From contig NC_079373.1 in NCBI RefSeq assembly GCF_021018895.1, positions 8,738,501-8,802,500 of the forward strand: a stretch of DNA of 64,000 nucleotides. The letters run 5' to 3'. The stretch comes from Seriola aureovittata. Lineage: Eukaryota; Chordata; Actinopteri; Carangiformes; Carangidae. The notes beneath the pieces were generated by a model. That model was not told the origin of the DNA. It did no database searches and was given only the letters and a program-made list of their open reading frames with translations. Shown here piece by piece: positions 46,946 through 61,197 of this stretch (position 1 is its first letter; every line of letters starts with the position of its first letter). Position numbers and translations under genes: made by a program.

Positions 46946-49913
46946 AGAAAACAGAATAAAACCGCAAGGCGTCATATTTGAGAGGATGCAAACAGAATAT
47001 ATCTTCTTTATACTTGCTTCAAACAATTTACTCTCAAAAACATTGTTGATTCATTTTTTGTTTACAGACTAATGGAATATCTAATCATCTCAGGATTGTC
47101 TTAATGGCACTATCCATTAAAGGAGACATCTGTCTCATATGGAAGGCTAACTGTGTATGTAAACTGTATCAGGATCAACCTGTGTCGTAGCCTAGGACAA
47201 GCTTCACCAACCAAAATGCACAGCGCTGCAGCAACTTAGCCGTGTCTCTGCTTCCTGCCAGCCTCCAAGGCACAAGCTCTTTGATTGGTTGCCACCTGAT
47301 GATTGACATTTGGACAGTTGCCAGAAGAAATCCCGTGTATTGGTTTAGTCAAGCAGGCAATTTGATGCTCACTCACTGTTCCCATGATGTTAACACCACA
47401 CCAGGAACCACCAGCGCAACACTGGCTATCAGCCTCATGCCCAGTAACACAATATGAAAAGCACCAGCTGTCTGAGTGTGGACGCACACTGTGCTGACAG
47501 AGACAAGAAGAGGAGACAAAGATCATTTCTCCATAATGGTGGAGAATATTCTCCATATAATTGATATTCTAAATCAGATCAGACTAAAAATGTTTCATGT
47601 GTTCTGAATAATCTGATTTATAAAACAAAGCATGCCCCCCATTACAGAGGCAAATATCCTCAGACTGAGACAGGTCTAGAAGATAACTGTTTTATAATTT
47701 CAGCTTATAGTAATAGGAGATTCTGAAACAATCTCGCCCCAAAAACAGTGAAAGAATACTAATGTGGCCAGATGAAGGTCTCTCTCTTAGATGGACCAAG
47801 GACTTTTGAGTGATGCTCAGAAGTAATTTATTCCCCAGCTAATCATTTAATTAAGTATTACGCCAAAAGAAAGAACCTTCAGGGAAATTATATGGGAAAT
47901 ATGTCACCGTGCAGGTAACAGAGCAAATTCTTAGCATCAAAATCAAGTCTCTTGACATATTAAGAGCTGGAGAAGAAATACTGTAAAACAAATCTCTAAT
48001 TTACACCATATTTCTGTCAGAATAAGTCAATTTTACTCTTAATGTCTTTTCAGTGTGTGTTGACCAGCGCACTGTCAAACTCACAACCAAATGGAACACC
48101 TCATACATTCAAGCAAACCTGTCCATTCATTCCCAAGTTGTGCTCGCCTGGTGTGTTGATTAGAGTGTAATTGAACATGAGGCAGATACTATTGATTCTT
48201 TGTGCACAGCCTGAGGTGTCAGCTGGCGGAGACTCAGAGGTGTGACAGCAGGATTGAGATCTCACAGTCTCCAGACAAATGGAGTCTGAATGGATGATAG
48301 AAGAGAGTCGGTGTAATTTTCCAGCTTTGCATGACGCAAACAAAATCACATTTAAGAATAAACATGCAAACACTGCCAGACAAAAACGAATTAAGAAAAA
48401 CGGGGAAGAATTACTGTTCAACTATACCACATACACAATAAGTTGGACATAATGTCCGAGCTGTACAGCTGCAGGGAAGCAGTACAGAGGAGATTTCATT
48501 TTCACGCTGGCCTGTATCCTAGCAACACCTTTCAAAAGGAGCAGTTTGTGTGCTGCGGGGGGCCTTTTGTGACCGGCAATGAAACTATGCAAACACTCAT
48601 TTTAATCTGGAACAACACCGCTGTTGTGGAACGGAGACCTAGGGTGCTGTTCTCATCTATTAAAGACATTCATCTCTTGCTGTCTTCAGACAAAGAGATA
48701 AAAAAATAAGTTTATTAAGAATCTTTCCCTCTCATTCACTACTTCACTCTGCAGCTACATTTTTACAGTAAGTATAATTTCTGTAACTCATAAATCATAA
48801 ATGATCTTAATAGATGCACTTAGGAGATTAGGGGAAACGACAAGGAGCCTCATTATAGCGTCACAGTACATTGTGAAAGGACCAATCCCATCTATCCCAT
48901 TTAGAAGTGTCATTGAATTGATATACTCTAAGAAACCATCAGACCAGCACCACACAGAAAGGCAGCATGCTCTTATAATCAGTATTAATGGGGCCTCCTA
49001 CCTCTCCTGTCCTATCTTAGCAGCCAGAATGCATGTGATGAGAGCGCTCCAGTCATCACAGTAAATCACAAGGCCCAGACATGACAGCCCTCAAACAAGG
49101 CCATTTCTTCTCCGCCATAAATCACACCCTGGATGTTGCCAGAACTATTACTGCTTGTGGTTTGATTTTTGTGGTTTTTCTTGTCAAGGTTTTTTTTTTT
49201 CCTCTCCCAGCTTCATTTTGCTGGCTGAATTTCAATCTCTTTCTCTCTCTCCCATTACTCCCATTAGAATTCTCAACCTCATTACTCCGAAATCAGAAAT
49301 CATATTACACCGAGCGGAGGCTGCTGGGGGCAGATTTGGGGATTTTACTGTTGCACTCTGATGACCAATACTGTCATCTGTGCTTTTTATCATGACCCCA
49401 TAACCCCCTAAGGGCCTTATGGGCTCAGCGAAAGTGAGTAAAAACCCCTCCTTTTCTGTGCTTGAGCTGATGCGAGCTGCATAATCAAGTGGGGAACTTT
49501 ACAGAAATATGTCTTTCCCTATCAGCTGGGGCAGATCCATCGATGTGGGGGAGGAGGAACCAAGGGAAAAGAGGGTAGGGTGGAGGAGGGGATGATGGAG
49601 GGGTCAGAGTGGCAGTAGGCTTCAAAAACAAGATGTTGCTCCAACAACCCCACCCCCCCTACCACCACCATCACCCTTTACACACAAACACAATCAACAG
49701 AGCGACCACGATCGGTCATTAACAACAGATTTGCTGTAATCCTGTGAAGGGAATCCAAGATGGGGTTAACACTGGATTGGTCTTAATCAGTTGGAGAAGG
49801 AAAAATGAGCACTTCTTAGACGTCGTGCCAGCTACAGCAGCATCCACATCACGTCTGAATTCCAGGAGGATGCAAACATTTCTATCATGTAGTAAAGACG
49901 GGCAGAGCTGTTA

Positions 49914-50919
49914 AGAGCTGAAACAATCAGTCTACTTATTGATTAGTCGATCGACTGAAAATGTATCTTCATCTGTCTTGATAATCAATGTATTGCTTCA
50001 GTTATTTACTGAGTAAAAATGCCAAACATTATCTGATTCCAGTTCCTGTGAGGATTTTCTGCTTTTGTCTGTTTTATATTATTGTAAAGTGAATATCTTG
50101 TTGAATAAAACAAGCAACCTGAACACCCTGAGCACTGGAAAAACCATTTTAACTATTTTCCCACATTACATAGACATAACAATTGACTAATCAAGATGCC
50201 TCACAGTTGTATGCCTACGCAAACAAATCAAGTTGAAGGCAATATAGTCACTATCTCCCCTTCCTGGTTTACAGCATTTAATAATGGCCACAAGTGTTTG
50301 TTTTTTTTAACATTATGACCTCAGTGAATTAAAATGTCATCACTTCATCATTTTATCCTATTAGACAACTGTGTTAAATAGTGTCATAATCAGTGTATGA
50401 CTTATTGAATTGTGGCTAAAAAAGGTCACCATGATCTTGACCTTTGACCTCTGACCACCAAATTCTAATCAGTTCATCCCTGAGTCCAAGTGGATGTTTG
50501 TGCCAGATGTAATGAAATTCCCTCTGGGCGTTCCTGAGGTATCATGTTCACAAGAATATGAGATCACCGTGACCTTGACCTTTGACGTTGACCCCCAAAA
50601 TCTAATTTGTGCAGAGTCCAAGTGAACATTTGGCGGTCTTCAGATGTCACATTCAAGGGGCCAAAAATGTGATTGTGAGGAGAGAGTGACCTTGACCTTT
50701 AACCCAAGTCCAAGTGAACATTTTTTACCAAATTTGGAGAAAAGAAAGGCGTTACTGAGATATGGCATTCATGGGATGGGAATGGAGCAAGTGGATGGGG
50801 AACCCAAAAACATGATGCCTCCGGCCACGGCTGTCACTGGTGCAGGGGCATAAAAAAAAAAAAAAATCGATAATGAAATAGAATAATCAATAATGGAAAT
50901 AAATGTCAGCAGCAGCCCG
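49914..50919. mobile_element. MITE-like repeat split by a nested insertion
   Basis: The left part (49914-50195) begins GAGCTGAAACAATCAGTCTA. The right part (about 50867-50919) ends AATCAATAATGGAAATAAAT then CAGCAGCCC. Both match the two ends of one common teleost repeat. The DNA between is a different repeat ending in poly(A), so it appears to have inserted here. Confidence 0.6.
50196..50866 (+). repeat. Nested interspersed repeat with three GTGACCTTGACCTTT blocks and poly(A) tail
   Basis: Blocks at about 50431-50455, 50570-50593 and 50686-50700 share the TGACCTTGACCTTTGAC core, separated by related text (GAGTCCAAGTGGATGTTTGT and variants). The 3' end is ATGCCTCCGGCCACGGCTGT, then GGGGCATAAAA and an A-run. 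I recognise this as a common fish repeat. It inserted into the MITE at 49914-50919. Confidence 0.65.
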
Positions 50920-51187
50920 AGTGTTGTTGGTTTCTCATATTATGTGAAATATTTTATCAACTGTTTGGCTGGACAATATATTCACTTTTAATCATTTACT
51001 GCTGATTGTTTTTATCGATCTGTGGGATTTTAAAAGTAATATTATAAATATTATGAATTACTTTGTTTTCTGAATTAAATGAAAAAAAACAAGTAGCATA
51101 TTTAATTTCTCCCACAATGATTTCTGTAGCAGTAAAATGCCACCTCATTTTCAACACCTGAATATCATATTGTGATATACCGTTTAT

Positions 51188-51425
51188 TAAACGAATAGTT
51201 CAACACCTTGGGAAAGATGCTTATTCACTTTTTTCCAACGAGTTAGATGAGAAGATTGATACCACTCTCATAACTATATGGTAAATATATTGGCAGATTT
51301 TGTTACCTTTGGAGAGAGCCTGGCTAACTGTTTCTTCCTGTTTCCAGTGTTTGTTCTACTGCTGTTGGCTAGAGCTTCATATTTAGCAGACAGTGTATTT
51401 CCCAAAATGTCAAACACTTCCTTAA
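51188..51425. mobile_element. Foldback repeat with inverted ends (TTTGGGAAATAC family)
   Basis: The left end is ACGAATAGTTCAACACCTTG then GGAAAGATGC. The complement of the right end is AAGGAAGTGTTTGACATTTT then GGGAAATAC. The ends are inverted copies, with a non-coding interior. Confidence 0.6.
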
Positions 51426-54400
51426 ATACCAAGATATGAGAGATGATGGCTACTCATCCTAAAAGCACACATTTTTTGATATAGCAAATAAGATTTAGTG
51501 ACACCACATAATGCTGATGCCAGAAAAACAAGCAAGACCGGGAGAGGAATATTGATCCAGATTAAATTAAGATGAAACAGTGAGACATTGGGTCTGACAT
51601 CATCCGTAAGAGGCAGCAGTGACTTAGTCTGGTTTAAGGGGCATTACTGCTCAATCTCTTTAGCGCTATTTATCCAGAGCCTACTGAGAGTTGCTGTCCT
51701 TCTGATTCACATTCATGAAACTATAGACAAACATCCCTCACAGCTACCCAGCAAAAACCACTTCCACTGACGGGGGAGTTTGATCACTTAATTTTTCCAA
51801 CAGGAATTCAGAGAGTAAGCACATTTGAAGCCAGTTTACCAGACACATTTCTCTCTCTTTCATGCTGCCAAAGTCTATTTTTAGAAGTTGATATCTGCCT
51901 CAGTGTCACATATACTTTCTCTAGTTTCATAACATGTTTCTTTATAACAGATTCTGCTCAATTGAAAAAGCCAAAGTGTATGAGGTTTGCTATCAAATGC
52001 TCACTTCAGAAATGTAGTTTGACATGATTTTCTCTTAAACGGAAAGCAGGAAATAGAAGCAGCACAAACCTCCTCACATCTGCTGAGATCAGACAGCTGA
52101 TATCACTAAATATTGTATTTTTACATAAATCAGGATGACACACAAGCTGTGATCCATTTCATTTTTATGCTGAATCAGTGTTATTTTACCACAAAGCAGT
52201 AGTGATGCTCTAAGTCAAACTTATGAATTATTTATGACAAAATCATTGATTTGGATTCCAAAATGAGCCATGGACAGCCGGTGTGTCTCCTGAACCTCAG
52301 CTCTGAAACAGGCACTCCTCCTGTTCTGTATCTGTGTGGAAAATGAGACTGTAGTTGGCTACGGATAAACAGGTTTATATCTCCCAGAAGAACCACAGAA
52401 GGATTCAATTAAATAAAAAGATACAGACATAGGCTATCCAAGCTTTTTACACAGCAGATAAAGCAGTAACCCCAAAACACGCACAACACCTGCAGAAAAA
52501 GATGCTCCCTGCACGCTTTGTGCTGCACAGGCCCCCCTGTCGCTAAGCAGGAACTGGTTTCGTCACTTGATGGAAAAAAATAACTTTCTCAGAGTGTAGC
52601 AGCGTGATTTCTTCTGCAGTCACAATTTATTTTCCATTTTTTCCCTTTAGGAGGAAGCCCCTGCAAGAAATAAGACTTTCTGGCAAATGTCAGTATAACG
52701 TCATCATCATTTGAATTCAAGTCTGCATTAATAATTCAGGTTATTACTTGTTGTGTGCAACCTAGCGCACGGATTGCTTTCAACTGTAGTTATTTTTGTC
52801 CTTCCCTGGCAAAAACACCTCAGTACCTCCTGAACCCAGACGACAGACAGACTCGGTATGAAGTACTATTCATGATGTAATCCAGCTGCAGAAGATCCAG
52901 TCATGGCTCGTTCACTGTGTCAATCTGTCTCCCTCCCCCTCTCTCCCTCCCACCTTCTCTCTATCTCTGTCTGTTTCTCTGTCTCTCATCCAATAGACGC
53001 CACCATGCTAATGTAAGCTATTTATCCCAACCCCTGCAGTCAACACAATGCCCCCCAGGGTCACACAGACTCAGCAACCTCAGCTGACCTGAATATCAAT
53101 GACACCAGTCATTCAACCCATGAAAACTGGAGCTGGACCGCTGTATGAATTATCCTCCACTCATCATGTCTGTAAACTAATGCAGAAGTGCAACATCAAA
53201 CAAATGATTAAAAAATGATTCTAACTTTCGTCTTTGATGTCACAGTTTGTTCACAAGGAAGCTATCATCGGATGCTCCTCCTGAACTGTGATTGACAACC
53301 CAAGAACTGAGATGACAGCTGATAATTTTTCTATCATGGGTAAGTATACCCTTACGCTTCTGCAGTGATGATTTAAGTGTGCTTTAACCATTTCTGTAAT
53401 AGCCTATCACCTGCAAACACACCGCAGAGATGCGCTTCTTAATTCATCTGCCCTTTGTTCAGTGTAACATGGTAATCTCAAGCATGGCACACATATAGAG
53501 ATCATACAAAGAAAAAAAAAAACATCTGTGCGAAATTTGTGTAAATACCAAAATCAAATAAATAGGATTTGGCAGGAATGAGTAAGCATGATATAAAATG
53601 ATCTTTCATCTTTGGTATATTAAAGACGATTAACCAAGACTCATGCTATCAAAGGAGTGTCCTCTTCTGCACTTGGATGTTACCATTGTTCGTAGCATTA
53701 AACACTAAAGACACTAAAATAGTTTTGCAGTTTCTTATGTAAAGGTACAGTAATTCTTCATAACACAGAAATTTATTGACCTTTCTCGGCAACAACCACG
53801 AAACATTCTATGGCAGCATGATATTGCCCAACACGGGTCCATATCTGGAATAGTATATGTGCTTCCAAGTATGGAAAGTATGTCACATTGTGTTTGATAA
53901 ATTGTGCCATACAGGCAAAGGTCAGAGGAGACTCTGACACTCCATAAAGAAAGAGCATTCAGCTTAATTACTTCATGCTATATCTGTCCAATAAAGATAT
54001 TGGCTGAGAGGTTTCTATGGCTGAGCAGTGATGTGCTTTTGAGGCTACATATCTTGGTCCCCATTCACTGATGGCCATACACTCCGCTGTAAATAACTGT
54101 AATTACTATGTGACAGAGTGCTGCGTACAGCTGATGGCAGAGCTATACAGATAAGAGAGAGGAGTTCATATATAGCAATTAGTGCATCCTGAAGGATAGT
54201 GAGTAAAACAATCAGAACCTTCAGACTGCACAAAGGAAAGCCTTTTGGGGAAAGTGTGAATAAAGTGCATTAATTCCGCAATGGCTACCTACAATACATG
54301 GCAAACAATGGAAAGATTAATCTATTATTCATCCCCTTATTGGATTAGGGAGTGTGAATCCAACATTAGGCCACAGATTAACAAAGGGAATGTTTAAACA

Positions 54401-54908
54401 TAGTCATAAAATAAGCCATAAATATCCTGCTTAACTGCATTATGATCAAGAAGAAGTGGGCGGTTACATATTAAACCATCACCACACAAACCCATAAGAC
54501 ACAAAGGAAAACAATCAGGGCATGAAGTGTGTGTGGTGTGACTCTGCTTAGTGCTTACCTTGCTGTGGAGAGCTATCATGCCAGCGGCTATGTGACAAGA
54601 TGAGCTACTTAGCAGCCCGTGTCCCCATCCCCTCCAACATGCACACCCTGCCAAGTGTCCTAAATACTCCTCTCCATTGTCTGCCTCAGCAACGAGCAGT
54701 GCTGCTGGATGGAAGCAGTCTCTCCAAGGTGGAAAGGAGGAGAGAGGGACGATGGGAAAAGAAAAGGCTAATTCCCCGAACAGGACAGGGAGCCATGCAA
54801 ATGGGACGCCACTGAAGAAGCCTCCCTGCAGTGAGAGCGCTCCACAGAGGGGTCTTCTCTCGTCACTGTGGCCAAGCTGGGGTTTAATCTTTTAAGCCCC
54901 CCTGTCCC

Positions 54909-54956
54909 ACTCACACACACACACGCACACACACACGCACACACACACGCACACAT
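54909..54956. repeat. Imperfect (CA)n/(CACG) microsatellite
   Basis: CACACACACACACG units repeated with ACGC interruptions. Confidence 0.9.
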
Positions 54957-57900
54957 GCAGGAACACACCAGCACAAAAAATACAAATTGAAAACACATAC
55001 ACAGACACACACAAGTTCACCCCCTCTCTCCCCTATACCCTAACTTCACCACCACCCTCTATCCCCCCGACTTCACTCTCATCATTAGCCTGGCAGTGGG
55101 CCAGACATGTCATCAGCACTGTCATAATCATCCCCACTACTGTCACATTGAAAGGTATTTTGCCCTGGAAAAGACGCTCATTGCTGAGAAGCAGAAAACG
55201 CCCAGAAAACACACGCTTTGCAAAAATATTGGGCAACTCTGTCGGAGACCAACGAAGCGACGATAAGACATGAAGGATTGTTGCTGTGATATGGATTACT
55301 CACTGAAATGATATAATTCTGCCAGTGCTCAGCACATTCTGCAGTTCACTTCCCTACATCTTTTGCATCTCTTATTCTATTTATCTTAGACAGCCAGTAA
55401 TAGTTGAGCTCTTCTTTGAAGTTCATCCATCTCCTGTCCTTGAACAGAAGAAGGATTAAGTCTACTTTTTTTTAAAATTATTATTAACAAATGTGCACAC
55501 TGAATATATCAAAGCTTTCAGTTGTTAAAGGCATCATCTGGCACACATTACCACCATAAAGTTGGATAATGTGCTGTACTGTCACTTTAAATGCAGGAAC
55601 TAACGCTTAATAGCAACGATGTTTTCTAAAGTAGCTGTATTTAAGTATGCAAGAAGGATATTAGGCTTGTATCGTAAGTTACACAAAATAATAGTTTTTC
55701 AATCTATAACTCAAAGCCTTTTATTATTATATTTGTGAAACTATCAGTAATCTAGTAAAAAAGCAGACAGATTGTGACTATTTATCAGCCCATATGAGCT
55801 TATCGCCCGATGCCAAAAAAAAGTTTGAGGTAGTTTTGAAAAAGTATCTCCATTACATTGTTTGTCCACCAAAGAGCAATGTCCCACTCAGTACATACAG
55901 TATATTCATCTCAATTCTCAAAAATATTTACTGTAGTTAATTTGAATATCTGCAAATATAGTCTTATCATTGTCATTTAAATCAACCTTTAAAAAAAAAT
56001 CCAGTATGGTTGGCAATAATTGCAACTAAATGATTTGCTACTGACACCGTAAGTGTCTGAGTTTATTTTCAGACTTAAGGGTCATAACTACCACTTTCTG
56101 AAGAGGAAAGAAAAATGAGAGCTAAAGAAAAGCTAAGTAATGTGCCTTTTACTCAAGAGCCAGTAGACAAGACTCTGAACCCGAACCTCTCCAGTGGAGC
56201 TGCTCATGGTCAAAACAGCAAGAGGAATATATCTTATATTAGGTTTAACTGACTGCTCTGTTCTGGGAACAGGAGGCAGCTACCATTAAACAAATTCTCA
56301 CATAGTGCCTCTGGGTTCCATTAACTGAGAAAATGCTGAGCAAGTGTTGCAGCGATTTGGTAGAAGGGACACTACAACAGATTTAGGAGAGATAGAGCCT
56401 TGTAAGGCCCACACAACAAATGTGTCTGAGTTTCAGGAAGCTTTAGGTCTGTATTACCTCATATAGTAGCATTTGGTACTGCCTGGACCCCACCCAGCCA
56501 GATCTGACAACATGATAAATGGTCATCAGGCTAAAAAGAAACAAAAAGGCTCTGTGCCAGGACTACACAACCCGGTGCAATAAATTGATTAAAATTATTG
56601 GATTTCATGGTGTTTAATCATGCAGAGGTCATATACCCTACTACCATATATCTTAGTGGGTGATTCATGTCCAGCTACTGCTTTAAGGAAAGGAAAGGCA
56701 TCTTAATTGATCTTGATTCACTCCTAAGGCCTTAAATTGTGTCAGGGATGACACGGACAGGACTGAAGAAGTAGAAAATACAGCAAAAACAAGACCCACT
56801 AGTCTTATCTAAAGCTGTAGGTATCATTAACTTTGTCGGTCATTCAACTTAGTGATTACAGAAAATAAAATGTTACAATAAAAGGAGAGCAAGCGGTGAG
56901 AGCAGTGTGATTGAGTGTGATTGCATTCGTACTGAAATGTACTCAGTGAAATCTGGAATTTACAAACGTCTTCACTTAACCTTCAAATCATTGAAGCTAA
57001 TGGATAAGGTCAAGAAAGCGACAGATGATGCTTGAGACCAAATCCAGTCTAATGGCTTCCATTTAGATCAAACAGACGGAACAATAACAAGCCAGGAGAA
57101 TTGTGCAAAGAAGCAAGACGTACCATTTCTTCCTTTTAGCAGACACTCGGCTGCTATTCATAAACCATGAGCTCGCTTGCTAATCAAAACCACCGCAAAT
57201 CTCTCAGAAGCATACAGCATGTGGAGCAGGGCACGGAGAGCAGCGGCAGAGCAGAAGGCTTGTGCTTGGCTGGATTCACTGCTCCGGCTGTTTTTCTTCC
57301 AATGTGATTTACCAAATCTTTCTGACTCAGCACAATCCCACCACAGACAGGAATAAAAGGAGGATCGTTTCCCTCCTTCTTCTGTCTATGTTACCGGAGC
57401 TACAGGACATCGAGATGGGTGAATAAGACTTTGTGCTGTTTCACAACATCACTCTGACCAAGACAGACAAAAACAGCATGAACATTTACAGTTGACTGTT
57501 GGTGTTTGTTTCAGTGAGATAAAGTAGCTGGATATCTACCAGATGGAAAGGGTTTGCTTTATCACTGGAAAGTCTGCAACTAAGAGCTTTCAGAACATCA
57601 GTTTCATTACATAAGGGAAGGACTGATTTGATTTTCTGACACTAAATAAATAATCAAATATCAAGAACTCTCCTCTAACAAAAGCACATTTTGTAAAAGT
57701 GCACAGAAAGCATAAACAAGACATTTCTGATATCGCATTTGATGCGCATGAGGAGTTCTCCATTGCCTTGGCTTTTGTTCAATATATTAAACTGGCTCTA
57801 ATTTGTAATCATAAGCAGTGAAATTAAAAACCATCCACCATTCACCAATTATCTATTTAGAAGATCTGTCTGTAAATCATGATCAGCAGCTGATTGATCA

Positions 57901-58382
57901 TGCATCTAATTGTGCAAATTAGTAAACCACCAAACTCTACCTACTTTTTTGCTCCAACTGGTTAAAACAAACATTTAACATTAATTGCAAATACAGTTTA
58001 AACTAGATTCTGTAATAACACGTGCTACAAACTATTTGACACTGATAGAAGGCATGTGAGCCACATTTGACAAGTATTTTAGCTGTCTGAAATCTGCTTT
58101 GCCCTGGTTTCTGCTCCCTATGATTTTATTTGATGTGGTGTTGCATGTCAGCAATATAATGAGACTGGATGCATGAAAGGAAGAACAGCAATACATATTC
58201 AATGGCACTGTTTATAGCTCTTATGAAAGGTTCCTGTCCTCAAACAGACTTTCTGCAGAGAATTGGGGGTCTACAAGCTATCTTTTCATTGCCTTCATAC
58301 ATCAATTGTTCTTTCCTTCTAACTTTCAGTTGTTGACCATGTTTAACTGGTTTTATTCCCACAAACACCCTTTTGTGCTTCT

Positions 58383-59200
58383 TTGCATCTGAACTGGTAT
58401 TTATGGGTTTTATTGATGGATCCAAGGCCTTTACCAGAATTGATCAAGAAAAAAAATTTCAGAAATGTTTCTGCTAGTCGTGTCCCAAAGTATATATATA
58501 GAAAACTAGTATGGGGAAAGGTTATGTCTGCCCCAGTTTATGTAAATAATGGTGTATGCCAAGGTGGAATTCTGTCTCTTGTTTTGTTCAATGTGTATAT
58601 GGATATGACTTATCGAAACAACTGAATGGGTGTAACACAGACTGGCTTGTTGGAAACTCTGTTATCAATCATCCTATGCATGCTGATGACCTGGTTGTTT
58701 TTAGTCCATACAGTGCTGGACTGTAGCAATAACTGAAGGTGTGCTTTCAGTACTGCAAAGATTATGGCATTGAATGTAATGCCATTATAGAGATATTTAT
58801 GGACAGATATTCATGGACAGTCATATAAAATCTATGCTCAGGCCAATGTTGCTTTGGAAGTTTAGTATGTGTTCTCTCACTCTTAAATGTTCATTATTTA
58901 GATCTTTTTGCACGCCTACTCTATGTATACATCTTATCTTAGCTTGGTGTAACTACGGGAACAGTCGTATGGAGTGGCATATTATGGGTTACAATGATCC
59001 GATGAGGTTGCTGCTTCAGGTTCCCAGATGGCATAGTGCCAGTCAATTATTCGTGTTCTCTGGTGTTCCTACATGTGAGGCACTTCTAAGACATCTGATG
59101 TACAATTTCATGCGTCGCTTGAATGAGTCAGAGAACAACATCACAGATGGTTTTAAGCACCCAGTACTCATCCAGGCTCAGAAAACACTGGAGAGATAGC
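58383..59200 (+). pseudogene. LINE (non-LTR retrotransposon) reverse transcriptase remnant
   Basis: Translated fragments match a fish LINE reverse transcriptase: a catalytic-domain start near FIDGSKAF (just after 58400), then GVCQGGILSLVLFNVYMD, then HADDLVVF at 58679-58702. HADD stands where active enzymes have YADD or FADD. A C-terminal stretch (58813-59199) includes RLLLQVPRWHSASQLF and GVPTCEALLRHLMYNFMRRL. Frames change between fragments and stops intervene, so it is dead. The clade is not certain. Confidence 0.85.
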
Positions 59201-60504
59201 CTACATATCAACTGTTTTTTTTTAAATTGAATGATGAGTCTCATATAAACTTTGCATTGAATTGAACTGAATGTGTAGGCGGTGTCTGTCCTGCTCAATA
59301 TGCAGTGAACTGTCATTTACTATAGGTTAAGACACAGGTCAGTGAATCAGATTTTATTCACGTGCCACACATGAATAAATTAACTTGCATGACGCTAACA
59401 GGGCTTTACTGCTGCCATTTATGGTTGATTGATAAAAGGACAGGCACAACACGTTTCTCAAAGACTTGAATTTAAGCCAAAGTAAATTGCCCCTGATTGC
59501 CCGGATCTGATCCTTTCTCCAAAGTCTTTTATTGCTGCTCAGTGAGTCAGTCAAAGAGAATAGAAGCAGGACGAGCCACCCAACTTGTGACAGAGGAGAG
59601 GAACCCAATTGGACCCAAATTCCAAAAGGAGCTTTTGTGTGCATGTTAATATGAGAAGTGCTGGGAGATTTGAGAGAATGAGGGTACCTTGAAAGGCAGT
59701 CAGCTCTCGTTGCAAGTGTTTTTTTGTTTTTTTTTAAGTGTGTCAGCTGGTGAATGAGGGAGGGAGTATGGAGCAATTGGATTAATTAATGGGAGAGAAA
59801 AAAAACACACACATACTAATTTATTTTTACCAGCTGTGATCCATGTGTGACAACATCTACTTAAGCCCCTGAAAACATGGTTTCTATAACATGAAAAAGT
59901 CTTGACAATTTAAGAAAAAAAAACTAAAGTTTGGGGGGAAATCCTTATTTATTACTTCTTAAAAGTTTAACAGTGAAAAACATCTGCTTCATCAGGACTG
60001 TGTGTGTGTTTTGATCAGATCTGGTTAACAGTGGCCTGGAGACATCAGCGACAACCCCAAAACAGTGGCCATAATTTGATTCAAATGGCACTGCTAGTGG
60101 TGCACAGCACTAACTGGCAATATGTTTTCCACTTCAAACCAGAGAGAAGAGCAGAGAGAAAAAACACAAATACAAAAATCAAATATATCTCATCTGAAAC
60201 AACCAGAGCTGTTCAAACCTTGGCAGAACATTTTGTTTTGCAACGTAGAATCCCATTCCTCAAACTAAAGAGGCTGATGGAGAGAATGGGTTTTCAGGGC
60301 CTCTATCTAACCGACCCCCACATTTAGGCTATTCAAGTTATTTCACCTTAGGTTATCATTGGATTCTCTTCTTTGGTGCTTTTTCCAAAGTAAGTTGGTC
60401 AATATTCAGTTCGCTTAATTGGTTGAAAATAATCCATCCATCACCTTAATGTACTGATGAAAAAAACATTTTCCACATGCAGAGTTGGCTTTCACATGAC
60501 AGCA

Positions 60505-60530
60505 CAGAGAGAGAGAGAGAGAGAGAGAGC
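60505..60530. repeat. (GA)n microsatellite
   Basis: A short pure GA run. Confidence 0.9.
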
Positions 60531-61111
60531 CTGAATGGGTGAGGAGAAACATGTCACGCTGCTGTTGATTGTACAAGCACAGTGACATAAAATTATGCAT
60601 AGAAAGTCATTATTTAAAGGTCATAGTGACTCACATCATATGGTGTTATGGTTGTGAAGCAGCTTCTGAGCTGGAAAAACGATCACCACAAGCTACATTT
60701 CCAGTGCTGTCCACATACTTAAGGTCTACAAACACAACATACATGGATGAACAATGCATATATAGGGCACAACACTATCACAGCATATGTGATGATGAAG
60801 CTGGACTATTTGCCCTAATAGGCTGGGTGTATAGGACACATGCCTCAGAGTTGAGGCTCGATATGAATAAACCATACTATACATGTGACAAGTATTACAC
60901 AAAAAAGATGAAAATAGGCAATGATTATTTAATGAACGCCGGCCTAGGCGGTTCAAACATGCACAAGCAACGCCTCAAGCAAGAAAAGTTTAAACATGGA
61001 ATGAAAAACAATTGCGTGACACACATACAAAGAGGAGGAGATACAGCAAGAGACACAGATACTGTATCCCCACCACTTCTTTTTCCTTTTTACAAACTAA
61101 AAGAGACGTGT

Positions 61112-61141
61112 ACAGTAACCACACACACACACAGACACACA

Positions 61142-61194
<53 letters not shown>
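61112..61194. repeat. (CA)n microsatellite preceding the tandem duplication
   Basis: A CA run with CAGA interruptions, directly before the first copy of the duplicated unit. Confidence 0.95.

Positions 61195-61197
<3 letters not shown>

Noticed and set aside
53018..53040. TATA-like GGGATAAATAGC on the minus strand as a contactin promoter
   Set aside because: Single motif match, with no donor-bearing 5' exon identified downstream of it. Transcript starts are needed to support it.
57355..57375. ATAAAAGGAGG as a plus-strand TATA box
   Set aside because: No gene follows on the plus strand, so it is probably a chance match.
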